A stretch of DNA of 64,000 nucleotides from Strigops habroptila (taxonomy: Eukaryota > Chordata > Aves > Psittaciformes > Psittacidae). Numbering within the stretch: the first letter of the stretch is position 1; every line of letters begins with the position of its first letter. The translations under genes and the position numbers were made by a program. Below the pieces are notes generated by a model, which had not been told where the DNA came from, did not search any database, and was given only the letters and a program-made list of their open reading frames with translations. Positions 48,906 through 63,645 of the stretch are shown here, piece after piece. The DNA lies in NCBI RefSeq assembly GCF_004027225.2, contig NC_044278.2, positions 93,364,743-93,428,742 on the forward strand, in the 5' to 3' direction.

Positions 48906-51900
48906 ACTCCATTGTATTCAGTAAGCTGCTAACAGCTTCAAAAGCACATCATCTGTACCGGAATCTGTATCAACTCTTGTCCTAGACTCGATCTAGACCA
49001 ATGTTTTATGAAGGGTTGGGCTGGAAAACCAGCAACGTCTCAAATCACTCCTCCCCGTGGCAGTTACTCAGGACAATTAACAAAACTGCAGCTGGACATA
49101 AGCTCAGGGGCACTCTCAGTCCCCTGAAGCTCTTAGAACAGAACAGGGCAGAGTAGGTGTGAAAATCAAGTCTCATCCTTGCTAATCAGGTCCTTATAAA
49201 GTAACTCCTTTGAAGACAGCACATTCACACGCCTGACAGGCCTTGGAACGCCTGCTCTGCTGTTGCAGGACAGACGTTTGTACGTATTTTCATTCGTACA
49301 TGTAAAAATAAAGCCATGCATGAATTCCAAGATGACTCTTGCTGCTGCCATAACAACTGGTAATTATTAAATGCCATCATTCCGCTTATGACAAAAATGG
49401 CATGATTCTCAGACAAAATTAACAGTAAATAACATTGCCCTCTTTAATCTATATTAGTATATCTTCACAAAAAGATGCAGGTATCATCCTAAATCCAATT
49501 CCCACTAAAACTCTCTAACCATCTTCCATTAGCTTCAGTGAGCTTTCAGCAAATTCCTGCATTTATTTTTAGATGCCTACAAGCAGAGCTGTGATTCAAC
49601 AGAAAGCTGTCAGCTGCGTAAGTAGGACTGCATGTTAATGTGCATGCTCTGCTTTGCCCACCCTATAAAAAACCAAACCAGAACTGTCCCTTTATGGCTG
49701 AGAAAGCTCTGAGCTTTCCAATCATCTAGCAAATAAACCCCATGTTTTTCATCCCCAAAACTGGGGAGGAAGCACCACTCCGATGTTCTCACCCCCACAC
49801 CCTGTCCTCTGTCTGACAAGGATAGAGATTGAACTCTACATTTAAAGGTTGGGGGTTTGCTGTCGCTTTTTAAAAATACATATAATTTGTGAAATCAAAC
49901 AAGTTCTGGAAGATATAAAGAAAATAATCCTCAAAAGTCCCTTTCCCCTTGCTTGCTCATCGATTTGTCTCCCCTCTTGCCTTCTCCACCAAGACATTCA
50001 ACAAGCACTTCACACAGATCATGTTGTTTTGATTCCCTTACAGCACTAGAAGGGACTGGAGATGACTACTGTGTTACTCAAAACCTTCTAACCATCTCTT
50101 TTAACACCTCATTAACAGGTACTACACGGTATTAGACTCCTGCAAAGCTTACAGCTTTACATTCCTGGTAGCAGAGGTGAGAAAGACTGCAGAATTCCTC
50201 ACTTCTGTAAAGCCCTCTGCCTCTGCACTGGCCTGGACCAATTCATACCCCTGTCAGCCCTGGATACGGGATGAAGGACATTGGTTGAGAATCCCCGGAT
50301 CACACACATCTGTAGAGCACCCCAGGTGTTCACAAACTGCATGAAGTAATAAAGACTCAATATGGCTTGAGAAACATGCAGGGCAGAATACAATGTACTG
50401 CTGAACAAGCAGCCCACCATCATCTTTGATCCTCACATAAATTAACTGCTGAAGTCAAAGACTTTTTAGCAGGCTTCACCTTTTGTAGCGCTTCAGTTCT
50501 TAAACACTGTTTCTCCCACTAAATAATTTCCTCTTGTCTCAATTTAATTATGCTAAGCACTTGAAAAAAGTGCCTTTTATCTTAAGCACATAATGAGGTA
50601 AGCTGCAGCACAGGATCATTTTGTCTCTACTCAAGCCTGGATTGGCACATTTCTGTGAGCCTGCTAAATTATTTCACTTAAAAAAATAATCTTTCAAGTA
50701 CCTTGTCAATGTACGTGCCCTTTAGATGTCAGCATTAAAAGCCCTAGACAAGCATCTCCTGAACTTAAAACACATCTCGTCTTTTGACTATGTTGCAAAG
50801 AGACCACACCAGAAGCTGTATGAGAAACAGCATTTTCTGTCACAACACGGCTTCATCTGACGCTACAGACAGGCTCAGATCCTGTGAACTCCAACTGCAG
50901 TTTCCAACTACAAAATAAGAGTAATGAAGAGGTTAGCAAATAATCATCTGTTATTTACTCAAGATTACAGTAATTAAGATTCTACACGACATCTGACTTT
51001 GCATTTCACTTGGCATCTAAAATGCTTTAAAATTAATAAATTTAAAACTAGTGTGTGTTGACAGCAACCCTCCCCGTACCAAATTTATGCAAAATTGCTC
51101 CAAGCTAACAACCTGAAAAGGAAACTCTGGCTGTAGTTGACATCAAGGACTAAAGGATTATTTATTTCAATAGGCTTTTATTTCTTTATCTCAGCAAAGG
51201 TACAAGATAGGCTGGAGAAGCTGCCCAATGAATGTTTTTCCCAACAGTATGTAATAATAATTTTGTTTTTTAACAGATTAAGGAACGAAAATTCACATTC
51301 AGATAGTCTAAATAAAGATCACAGAACCTCAGCCAACTTCCTTTTCCAGCCCCAAACTCATAGCTAGGATCTTGATTTAAAGAAACCATTGAGAACTTAT
51401 TGCTTAGCTCCAAAGGCTAACACGTATTTCATTTCTCGTTTGAATTCTGAAGATTTCAATTTACATACCTCTGCTAAATTGAAGAACCTCCTGCTACCAG
51501 ATATTACTCTATCAGTTTCTCTAAATGTGCACTTTTCCTCCCCCACAGTGAAGTTATTTGCATCTATAATTTGCTCTGCTAGGAATTGGGTTTTAGTTCC
51601 ATGAAAAGCAGATAAAAGGGAAAGCTATGCAAGATGCTAGTGAAATGAAGTGCTATATTTGTAAATGTGTTTGGGGTTTTTTTTCCAGATGTGCAAGCAT
51701 AACTAAACAAACATTCAGTGGAAAGAATACATACACCCTACTGGGGCTCTGGAAATAACCTGACAGTATCTCTGATCACAAGGCATACACAGAAGCATCA
51801 TGCTGCGCGTTCTGCACAGGAGACAGAAGGCTGCATTTTAAAGCAGGAAGATAACCATGTAACATCAAAAGACAAACAAGGAGCAGTTCTCACTGGCTCC

Positions 51901-52422
51901 TCTGAGGATATCCTCTTTCTCTTTTACAGGCAACTGATTGCTAAGTCAACCCCATTAAAAACAATTTAATGAGAATTATAACGATTCTACCAGTTTTAAT
52001 GTTGTCAGAATAAAACATAAGGTCTACATACATCAAATACCTCGGTATAGAGAGAGGCAATGCACTCTCTACCAGTCAGAGAGAACTCTGCAAGCAAGTA
52101 TGAGTATATCTTACAGCAGTTTTGACGCTTGGAGGGGGACATGTGACACCCCCTTTCCTGAGACCATCTACAGATGACCATCTAGCAATGCAGTTGGGAT
52201 GCAGGACCCTGTTCTGTGCACATCCATCGAGTTTCAAAGTCTCCTCAGAGTCAGGTGAGGTCTATCATAACTCAAAACCTGAAACTGCATCCAGATGCTA
52301 CACCACCTAAATTTAAGGAGCTATAAATTTGCAGTAACATCTAGTTTGGAAATCACAGGCATTGCTAATTTCATATCCAAGATTATTATGAGTGAAATAT
52401 TTAACATCATTAGAAGTGAAAG

Positions 52423-52575
52423 GCCTTCTCAGTATCCCATCAACTGCCCTTGACCAAGGTCTGCAAGTGGGAAAAGATCCACCAACCGTGTTAGCATCCT
52501 GAAAGTTTTAAGTGAGACATCTGTGCCAGGAATTGATTTTCCTTCCTCCAGAAAGCTGCCCACAACGTCACTCTG
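52423..52575. repeat. Unrecognised ~150 bp repeat, copy A
   Basis: Similar by eye at roughly four of five positions to 57290-57442, same orientation. The best blocks are CAACTGCCCTTGACCAAGG, GCAAGTGGGAAAAGATC and CCTCCAGAAAGCTGC. It is not CR1 or the LTR family seen here. Confidence 0.75.
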
Positions 52576-55500
52576 CATGCTGACACTGTCCCCAGGATGG
52601 AAGGGGAGAAAAGAAACATTCAGTGCCATAAAGCAGCATATGTAGAAAAGTGATAAAACATTACAGTCTAAGTTTCACTATCCGTAGCATGGAGCTGAAA
52701 GTAATTCTTCCTTTATGTGAAATTTGGTTTGAATAATTTTAGATGTAATTCGTAAAAAGAAAGTTCAATTCCCTGGTCTTATGTGTAGCAATGCTTTTGT
52801 CAAAGCTAAGGAGAATACATCGAGGTAAAAACCACTTACACCAGCATTTAATCCCCCTTGCTCTAATTGTACAACAGATTTTTCAACCACGTACTCCAAA
52901 ATTAAATGAAGAGGGGAGGAAACAAAGTCACTGGAGCATTTCATGTTGCACCTAACATAACAAAAGAAACACAGCAAGTACAGGAAGTGGTTTGGCACAG
53001 TGACACGACGACCATTTGGAAAGCTCAAGTTCTCTATATTAAGCAGCATCTCTGACCCAGGAGGGACTCTGGGACAGTGGCTGACACCCATCCACCCCAC
53101 CCTGCCTTGGTAGCACACAGTGGGATTTAGTCAATGCATGAAAAACCAGCCTGTTTAACCTGAAACTAAGAAGGGTCATCTTTGATTGTTTTTTGAACTC
53201 TTAATATCTTCTATTTCCTTCAGGCTGCAGAAAAAGAAGTCACACAAAATGGGAATACTGTCTTACTGACTGGTGCAAACTGTGGAAGTGGGGTGAAGGA
53301 CCTTATGTGCCCCCATTTCCCCTGTCCCCAGCCCCCTGCAAAGCTTATACCCCTTACGCTTTTTAAACTACTCAATTCCTTTCTCTTTTCCCACCTCTTC
53401 ACCTTTTTCTAATTGTTCCCCTTGAAACTATACTCGAAAATCTTGGATCAGTCAATAATTTAGTCACACTTACTAAGAAATTATTTATATGGTATAACAG
53501 CTGGCCTACACATCTCATGGAATATCATTTTCCCTTTGACAGCCACTGTTCGATGCAACACCTGAAATGAAGCCTGTATTTCCCACAGAAGTATATCACA
53601 GAGTCGTTAGGAACAAAGCCAAAACCCCTGCAATTAACCAGCCATCATCCTATGGTCTTCAGGAAGTTTGGAATGAAGTTCCTTACTCCAGCTTCTATAG
53701 AAAATAGTAAAAACAGTCACTGATGATCAAAGGAGAAAAGTACAGAAACAAAACGTAAGGTAAGACCACGGCATGGGAACAGAGCACCCGGGAAGCAGAA
53801 TCCAATCTGGCGTGAACAAGGATGAAGATCCACCACTGATCAGCTTCTGATGCTGCACATCACTCAGTATCACCCTGTTGTGCAGAGCCACTTTTAAGGC
53901 CATTCTGCTAAATAATAATAAACCCCCAACACCACAGCTCATTTACAAGTGTAGCAGAAAAGAGACATTGAGAGTTCAGTGCCACTTTTCCTCCCTGGCA
54001 AATACACTAAAACCTCTCTCTACCCAGTTATCCACTGAAACTGCTACAAATTTCAGTCTCTGCAATCACTGGCCAATGGCTTCAAAGGTATTAGCAATAT
54101 CAATGAACAAGTAGGTGAATGACTTGTAGATTAACTCCCCTGGCTCTAATGCGTGTATATTACACAAATCTTTAATACCCTATTTCCTAATTTCTAAGTG
54201 GTCAAAACACTCCACTGCAGTTGTGCCTCAACTCACAGCTTATCATCATTTGGCGACTTCCTAAAAAATTGAGAGAATATTCAAGGCCTGCTGTCCCATC
54301 TAAGCAGAAGGGCACTTTAATAGGCTGAATTAACTCCAATGTATTTAAATTCATTCCATTCTGAATGGAAGCTTTCTTTTATAGGAATTATAGAAATCAC
54401 CTCCACCTATTCAGGAAGCATGGGGGCAATTTCCAGAAACCCCTGAAGAATGTGACCTGATTTACCAGATTTATTGCACAGTGAGTGTATCCCAAAGTCT
54501 TGCTCCCCTTTATCAACCACCAAGTTGGGCATTTGCTGGGCCATTTCCTGCCCAACCTGTGCTTCCCCTTCACTTCCTGAGGATATGGGAGGTATCTGAT
54601 GTATGCTCGTGTTTCAACTCAGTACAGCACTGAGAAACAGGTATAGCTAGACTCTGGAGTGGGAAAGTACTCCCAGGCTTCTTAATCCACAGGAATAGAG
54701 TCAGTGACTTAAGAGACACAAATCCTGCTGACTCACGATTGCAGAAATCCCAACAGAATTATCTCCACGTAAAACATTCACACTCTCATACTGAAGGAAG
54801 GAATTGTAGAGCAATACTGATTTGAAATAGAATGCAAAGTACTTGGGAAAGTACCTAAGACAATGAGGTGTGAGGTGTGCTTAAAAATGACTTCAAAATT
54901 ACCTAGAGACAGACAAATGGATGTTTTAATCTGACCTGACCGTGCCTTATGGCTTTAGAGAGGTACTGCCCACTGTAGCACAACACCTTGGTCCTGCAAT
55001 CCTGCCACACTGCAAACCAAAGAGAACAGTCAGAACACAGATGTGCGCCAGCTCAGCATATTTTGAACATGTCCCTGGAGCACCTTCTAGGCCAGAGACT
55101 GCAAACGGCTGGCACGGGTCCACATCATCTACAGAAGGCACATCTATCCTGAAGTCCTGGTTCTCCTTCAAGTGGGATTCAGCCTTCCTCAGTACCCTAC
55201 TGCTCCTCTAAAGGAACCCCAGGCAGCAGGAAGCCCTCATTCTCCACAGGGCTTCATCTTCTGGCTTATAAACAGCAAGTATCTTGAGACTGTCGGCTCC
55301 GTGGCGGCAACACAGGGCAGGCACCACTGACATTTAGCCACCCCTGAGCCAGACATTCTGCAAACAGCAGAACATATACTCTTAATCTTTTAATGCACAA
55401 CGTGAGAAGGAAAGATTACAGTACATTATTTCATACCTATTCAGTATCTAATCATCTTTATGAAGAGGTGATTAAATTTACGAGTGGCATTCTGAAGCAG

Positions 55501-57289
55501 TCCTGTCCACTCCCTAATACTGCTGATGCCTGTTTTCTGCTGGATATCCACCTGAAATATGTTTCCTTAACTGTTCCAAGAGTCTTTTATAGAAAACAAG
55601 GTCTGATCTTATGTATACACTGTGTCAGGCACCTAACACTTCTTGAAAACAATTACCTCATCCTCCAGAAACCACTGTCATTAAGATGACTCCTTGAACC
55701 TCTGTGGCTAAAAAAAAGCCTCAAAACAAAACAAACCCCCCACAAAAACAAAACCCAACCAACTCCAGTATCAGAAGTCTAAGATGAGTAACCTACTTCG
55801 TAACACATGGGAGTCAAAAACATCTCCCAGGTACATTTCCTCATTCTCACACAGGGTGTTAGCCCAGATGCCCAGTGACCACTCTTCTACAGCATCAACA
55901 CTGTGAGCTGCCACGCTGCTCTCAAGTGATAGGAAGGGGAGAAAACCCCTGCTGCAAGACAGGATTGAAAGCCCCTCTTCCAGTTCCACCAGTGGAGCCA
56001 GGGAACCACTGCTGCCAGTCCCACCTAGCACAGAGGACAAATCACCTCTTCCAAACACCACCCTAGGCAGCCTCCCATCAAGGAAGGCATCGCCTGCTCC
56101 CACACAAGGTACAGAAGAGGGGAATTCCTCTCTGACTCTTCCCAGCTACTACTGCTAATTGCTAGAGGCCCTGGGCAGGCAGACAGCAACATCAATCAGC
56201 AGTTCAAGTACAAGCAATCATGACAGCTATAAACAAAAATATTTGTAAGTGAATGTTTGAGTCACAGGGTAGCACCGGTGCAACTGAGATAGGCTCCTGC
56301 CTTCAATTAGTTTGCCCAAACCAGTTTTTCAGCCCTATTTGTGAAGAACTCAGCACTTTAAAACAAGCTGTTGATAAACTGAAATGGATAGAAAAGAACC
56401 ACTGAACCGATTCAGAGATTGGGGTTGGGGGAATTTACTTGGATACTGATAGACTGAAAGATTTCAAGGTACTTGACAGGATCTTTGAAATCTTTGGAAG
56501 GACTTACACACAACTTGAGTGAAAAAATACCTTTAAATGGGGAAAATCCTAGGTTTCAGGGGCTGTCAGATTTTGTTTTAATTTTTCACATTACAGTACA
56601 TTCATTTAGTATTTGCCTAATGATGAATTAAAATCTGCCTTTTAAAAACAGTAAGAAGGACTAGCTCAAATATACTGGGTTTTCTATTCAGGTGGAGACT
56701 GGATGCCCTTCACTAAGGTATGCTTTAAACAAACTGAAGTCACTGAAGTTCAGATAGGGATGACCTAGATATAACAGCACAAGACAGGTTTTTGTCCCTG
56801 CCTTCAGTATTGTTCACATATTTTAACTAAGTACAGCCCACCTTAGGCATCACAAAAGTTTGCAAGTGCACCCAGTGCTGCCTTTTTCCAACCAATGCCA
56901 TAACCTGAAGCACCTTCTGACTTGGTTTCTTTTTCCCCTCCAGGCTCACATCTGTGTTTCCAACTAAGTTTCAGAAAGAAATACAGACAATGCCACAAAA
57001 GCTGCATATTCAGTAAGAATATGGAGAGGTGCTGATACACAGCAGATCTCAAGTGGACACAGCCACCTGCCTGTGGTCCACCCTACCAGAGAAGTAGGAC
57101 ACCCGTATGATCACCATTTCCAGCTGCCCAGTGCTAGTCTAGCTCCCCACAGCACACAGCATTAGGGATCACTTTTGCAAAGCACCCTGGCAGAGCTCCA
57201 GAGCCTAAACTCTAGATCTTGGACTTCATTCTGGCAGCCAAACTTAAAATGAAAAAAGTATAAAGTGTTTTATTTTATTAAGAGCAACA

Positions 57290-57442
57290 GCCTTTCTCAG
57301 TATGCTGTCAACTGCCCTTGACCAAGGCTGCAAGTGGGAAAAGATCTGCCAACTGTGTCAGTATCCTGACAGTTTTAAACGAGATGCCTGACCTGGGAAT
57401 CACTCCTGTTTCCTCCAGAAAGCTGCACACAACTGCACTCTC
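57290..57442. repeat. Unrecognised ~150 bp repeat, copy B
   Basis: Counterpart of 52423-52575, with single-base indels. A minus-strand frame is open in both copies, but the differences change many amino acids, so coding constraint is not supported. Confidence 0.75.
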
Positions 57443-60400
57443 TCTCAAAAGAGATTCTGTGTCTAACCCAGAGAAAGCTAAATGCTTCACTGGATTTGGC
57501 TCATGCATTCAATTGGGTCAGTTTGGGAAAGAAAATATAACTATATGCAACTAGCCAAGAATAGCTGCAAGAGAGGTTAAAGTTCCTCCTTCATTTGCAA
57601 TGTATGGTGACATGGCAGTCAGCCTTAATTCACAGAGAAACAACTAGGGCAAAACCAGCACCTCTGCAAGAGAAACCAGAAGAAAACCAAAGGAAATGAG
57701 AAGTAAACAGGAAGTAGCTTGCTGAACAGGAATACAGGAGAAATCACCCAAATTTTCTGTATAATGTAAACAGGTGCAGATCGTGGTTTATGACTAGAGA
57801 TGCTACAACACACTGCTATGTGTATCAGTAAAAACTGGCTACAGCAAAACCTCTTTATAATGCAGAAAGGTTAAAGAAAATCATATCTACTCCATCATAT
57901 TTTTTTCATTATACGTTTTGTGGAAGAGACTGGTTTGTGGTAGGAAACAATCTTCCAATATTACCTTTCTTATTCAGTAATATATAATGACACAGGTCAT
58001 TGCTGTATACAACACACTGCTCAAGTATAACATACCTGTTGTCATTATGTTTCAACTGCTATTCTAAGAGGTTTCCATTACACTGGTTCCTCAGGCATTC
58101 AGATGAATTAATTTAGTATAATTTTTTACATTCATCTGAAAGTTCAAGCATGTTTTCAGAAATTAAAACCCATGGTTTTTAAAACAGTTTTCCAATGTGT
58201 AAGTTTATATTCTTTAAAGAGGCACCATTCACAGAGGAAAGCTATCCTCCATAGGCAATACCACAAATACAACATAACAAGAGTATTAAGTGAAATGTAT
58301 TAACTGGTATTTGTCAGAACTTATCATATAAGAGCAACGTTTTGGGATTTGAAGGGTGTGGTGTAACAAAAGCACCAGTTCAGAGATCAGAAGTTATGCA
58401 GAACACATTCTGTGCTCCTCCCACAGAAGGGTATTTGCCTTCCTTACACAGAAAAAACAACAACTGTGCAACATGAACAGTCAGGGCACTTTTTCCCTCA
58501 CTGTCATATATTTTTAACTCAGTAAAATAATTCTTCCCATTCACCGAGTTACTCAGTATTTCTTTTAAACATTAGAAAAGAACCAGCCCAAAACTATGCA
58601 TTTTGTATTTCACTGTTTCTATGGAAAAGGAGGTTAATAATATAACTTGCGAAAGACTAAGGTGTATTTCAATGCTTCTACAAACATTTAGCAAGTTTGA
58701 TTTACCAAGGTTCTCTTTACGCATCTGACAAGACAGAAGATAGTGTGAATTATGTAGGAAAAATATTTGAATGAATATGAGTTTGATAAGTTTCAAACCA
58801 TGTTAAAATTCTTTTCTTTTGTTTAGCATTATGTCACCTCAGATTTGGAATATGTGGAGTAACATCTTATTGAAAAGAGGAAAGTACTGTAGTGGCAAAC
58901 ATTTTATAATATGGATTAATTTAAATATTGCAGTAAAGGTATTTCAAGACATGAAGATTTCCAGTGACTAAGTAAACCACTCTGTATGACACAGTACTCT
59001 CAACCAGTATAACACTCTTAGCTTGAAACAGTTTAAAATAGCTTTAACAAGTGCCAAGCACCTTGGTTTAGGAGAAGTATTCTTAAGGACATGGTCAAAC
59101 AAAATAGTTTAAGAAACCATTAAAAAAAAGAGGAAGGCAAGTAAATTATGTATCTAAAACCTAAAACCTTTATAAATACCTCTTTAGATGCTGCTCAAGT
59201 TCCAAGAATAACACTTTCATGGTTATTCGGTCAGAGCCTTTTTTCTGGAGAAGTGTCACTTTCATTGATGTATCTGTTTAGTACCTGCTGATTAGATCCC
59301 CTCAGATGGGGGGTCAGAAGAAATACCTCTCGGCAGATCCTCGGCTGCAGTAAGATTAGCATTAGCATTCCACTCTTAACCACGGGTCCTGAACTCCGCA
59401 GCACATTCAAGAATCACAAAGCCTCACCCGTTAAAGATTACCCACTTGCTTCTATCCAAAGTTTGCCGAGTTTAATAGTGGTTGGTCATGATCAACAAAA
59501 ACAAGAAGGGCGAAGGGTGACGACACTACAGATCCTGCGATCACATGATGTGCTGTTACATAAAGCATCAAGAGAGATTAAAGTCTTCACGATTAGGTTT
59601 TCAGATCTCAGACAAATGCATCTTCTTTCAGCCGTGCCAAATTCACCAACTCTCGAGCTGATTCAGCCTGCTCCCACTTTTTGTAAAGCACACAGTAATT
59701 GCTACAGGTAGCTAATAGAGAAAGGCAGCTGAGCTGTACTGTTTCTCAAATCAAAGTTCTAGTGCTTAATGGCAAATGTAATTAGACACAAAATCAACAA
59801 TACCCAGTTTGCCGAGAAATATTTTAGAGGCAATTCCTATCCCTGACTGCTACTATAACAAGAACCAGTGATGAGAGTTAGACATTCATCTGGTCAGTCT
59901 TTTGCAGACCACATAAATAACTTACCATGTATCAAGCCAAAATTCAATCAAATATTGCATATCCTTCCTCACAGAAACACATATCACCATGAGGAATTTT
60001 TGGTGCCTTGTAGTAGATCAATACCATGTAACTAGGACCCTGCTTGCACAGGCACCATTATCCAGCATTGCTTCAGTGTAAACATGTTCCTCTATCATGG
60101 TGAATGCTTGTCAGTGTGAACAAAAGTTGACTGCCCACAGTACACTGTGGAGAAGTGAGCAAGACTCACCTCCTTAGTTTACATGCAAGCTAGAGACATC
60201 CCCTCACCATGGGAATAGCAGACTACTTGCAGTACCTGTACAGGAACTCCCATGACAGAAGAGATCACAGGCACTGATGTTATACTCTTCCATCAGACCA
60301 GGACCGCAGAAATATAGAGACAAAACCAGACATAAAATCTAGAAAATGCCACTTAGTCTTACTTCTGACTGCTAAATCACTATCAGATGTGTTTTCTCAA

Positions 60401-60726
60401 GTCGATTTGCCTCATAAGACTATATATGAAACATGACAAATGGAAGGGCCAAACAAGTTGGCTTATTCTACCTTGCCTTTGACAATGCACTGGAGAGGTG
60501 ACTAATGGCAACAGAAGCAGGTATTACATGATAACAAGAAAATAAGTTTGGTGTGAGGAAGGGATAAACCCAACCCTACTTATTAGAACCAGCAAAGGGA
60601 GTAAGTATTTTGGTTAGGAGGTAGAAAGGAAGAAATAAACAAACAAACAAAAGCAATAATTGTTTCTTTTCTCTCTGGGGTGACGGGTGCACCCCAAGTA
60701 TTACTAATTCCAGATACGTGTTAGAG

Positions 60727-60751
60727 AACTAATCCCAGAATGGGATTAGTT
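60727..60751. repeat. Short perfect palindrome, 11-bp arms
   Basis: AACTAATCCCA and its reverse complement are separated by GAA. It lies in the TSC22D1 intron; no function is evident. Confidence 0.85.
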
Positions 60752-63510
60752 GCCCATTCCCAGAGCAAAGAGGGAACTCAGATAGTTTAAGCTGGGCATC
60801 AGAGGTACTGACTGTGAAGCAGTGCCCAGTATTACTACACGGTTTTCCCAGAGCCTGGCACACCTGGCTTGCAGGACAAAGCATCCCATTCCTTTTAAAG
60901 CACACCAGGAAGACTGAAGCAAACAAGTTACACTTTACAATGAGTGTTTCCCTCTCATTACCTCAATTCCACCTCCCACAGCACAGCATGGAAACAGTTA
61001 ACAGCCATGGCTCATTTGAGTGTCCTCCTCTCACTCCCACCAAAAAGCCATGGAGGTGGGACCACTGAGATGTGCTCCAGGATCGTGGTCCTTGCAGAAG
61101 AGGCAGACAGGTATAATGGCCCTGTGAGAGGCACACTTGCTCTGAAAGTAGGGCTACTCTTGAAAGCTTCAAATGGAGACTAACATGGTACAACCACATA
61201 TAAAACAGGGAGGGGAATGATTTCTGGAAGGAAGCGGACTTTCAACAGGCTTTCAAGGAACAATTGCCTAGGAACAAAGGGATTAACAATTCTTATAATT
61301 AAGAATCAACAACTATTAAGATGAAGTTTGACCCAGTATTATTGAATAGCTTAAATATTCAAGATTAAATATTGCTTATAGCAAGGAGTCTTACTTATTC
61401 TAAAGAGCTGAAACATCAAGCTGACCTAAGAAATGCTCAAAACCAATTCCAGAAAGAAGAAATTAGAATTCGAGTTGCATTCTTACATACCCATTCATAG
61501 CCAGAGACTTAGCACAATAATAATCTCTAGTGAATCCTACTGGTTACACTATCTTATATATCACATCTCCTGCAACCTCCCTTAGGCTGTTCTATAAACT
61601 ACGTTGCTGATACGTGGCAGTCAGGCTCAGCTGAGTCTGTATCCCACAGAACCACACCAACAGAGCTGATGCCTTCAGATTGTAAAGTGCCCTTCTCCTA
61701 ACTTTCTAACATCCCTCTTGCCTTCTCTCTTGCCTGTATCCCCCTCTGTAAAGCTGCATGGTTGACATCAGCTAGGAAGACAATCTTTTTCTATAACTGT
61801 TGTGCACACAGTACAGGCACTGGCATGTTTTCCAGGATACCTAAAACAATAAGTACAAATGGGAGTAGAAAAGGGATGAAAGCAATGACGTTAAACTATC
61901 CCATGAACAGTCTGTACTTTCTCCTTTCCTATTCCAAGATGTCCTCTGAACAGGAGCTCCACACTAAGGCTGTGTCAAGACAGTTAAAAACAAGGTTCAG
62001 GAAGTTATGCACATCTGACCAATACACCGCTCAGCTCCAGCACTGCTCCAACTCAAATCTGGGTTTCCTTAACAGCCAGAACAATCATTAAATGCTAGAT
62101 ATATATGTATGTACAATGCAGAACTACTGAATATATTTAGCCGCTTCATTCTTTAGAGAAGCGAGTACACTGCTGGCCCCACAAAGAGAAGCCTTAGGCA
62201 GCTCCATCTCTGGTGACACTAATCACGTTTCCTGATGCTTCAGCCCCAGTTCTGGTGATGACTTTACAGTAAGGCAATACTCACAGGCTTCATTTGATTC
62301 TCCATTCATTCTCATTATGCCACATAAAATGGTTTCTGTGTCACTGATCTAAAAGCTCCTAATTCCAATTCATCACCTTTTCATTTGGGGGGGGGTCTGT
62401 GTCCCCAAGGAATCTTATCAGTTCCATTTATCACCTTCATGAAAAACAGCAAAGGATTTGCTTTGTCAGTTACCAGACTGAAACCAAATTAAATGTTAAA
62501 ATCTAACTGCTCCAGAGGCAGGTATTCCAATAACTATGTTGTATTTCTCATAAGCATTCCCTTAAATTTGACAACTCTGGTTATGGTGCAATCAAGTAAT
62601 TAAAAGTATTACTCAGCTACGTGTAGGTCAACAACTTACAGGTAATAGAAACCACAGAGAAATTGTAAGTCAACTGGATTAACTAAGCCATCAAACATTT
62701 TTACTGCTTTGAAAAATAGCCTCTAGCTGCAACTGAAAAATGCCTGGAGTACCAGATCTTCTTTCTTCTGTCACATTCAAGAACTCAGCACCAAGCTATG
62801 CTTTCCTTCCTTTGTCCTGAACCATTCTGGCTCTTATATAAAGTGACAGATTGGGCACAGATGAATTATCACTGTGGGCACAGTAGGATGTCAGATATGG
62901 GTAAGTTCTAGCATTTAATGAAACAAAACCCAACAGGATTTCATGCATGATAGCATCAGGGTACCTAGGTTCTCCCTTGCCCCGAGCTCTTACACCCAAA
63001 GGGGAGGCGGGAACGTATTTCAAGATAGTTGCAGTACTCCTGGGCAGTTTTGCTTTGAAGAAAAACATACAATATATCAGCCCAAGTTTAGATTAACCCT
63101 GGTAAGTGAATGAATCTGGCATTCAGCCAGCAGAATTTACTGTTTATGTCAGCCTGAATGAAGTGCAGCACTCGAGCCCAAATTCCTCAGCGTGTCACAC
63201 ATCACTGCCATACCTTCACAGGGTAAACATTTAGCAGGTTCGCTTTCCGCATGCTATAGAGGACTTTAGAAACAGCTTGAGTAATCCAGACTTTACCATA
63301 AAAAAGGCAGAAAATAAAGCACAAGCCAATTTTCAGACTACAGACATAAGCAGCCCTGTGGTAACAGTGTCAATCTCGATGTGGTGTAACAAATTCAGAA
63401 TAAATTTCAAATTCTGACATGCATGTGAGTGCTTGATAAAGCGGAAAACATACCCAACAAACATTCAAGCTATTCTAGAAGCTTTACAGTTACTAACAGG
63501 CAATCCTTAA

Positions 63511-63645
63511 GACATTTAAGCCAGGCTGGATGGGGCTTTGAGCAACGTGGTCTCGCGGAAGGTGTCCCTGCCCACAGCAGAGGTGTCGGAACTGGATGAT
63601 CTTTCAGGACCCTTTCAACCCAAACCATTCTCTGATTCTATGATC
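63511..63645 (+). mobile_element. CR1 LINE 3'-end fragment in the TSC22D1 intron
   Basis: AAGCCAGGCTGGATGGGGCT, then GGTGTCCCTGCCCACAGC, then TCGGAACTGGATGATCTTTC and CTGATTCTATGATCT. It is antisense to TSC22D1. Confidence 0.9.
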
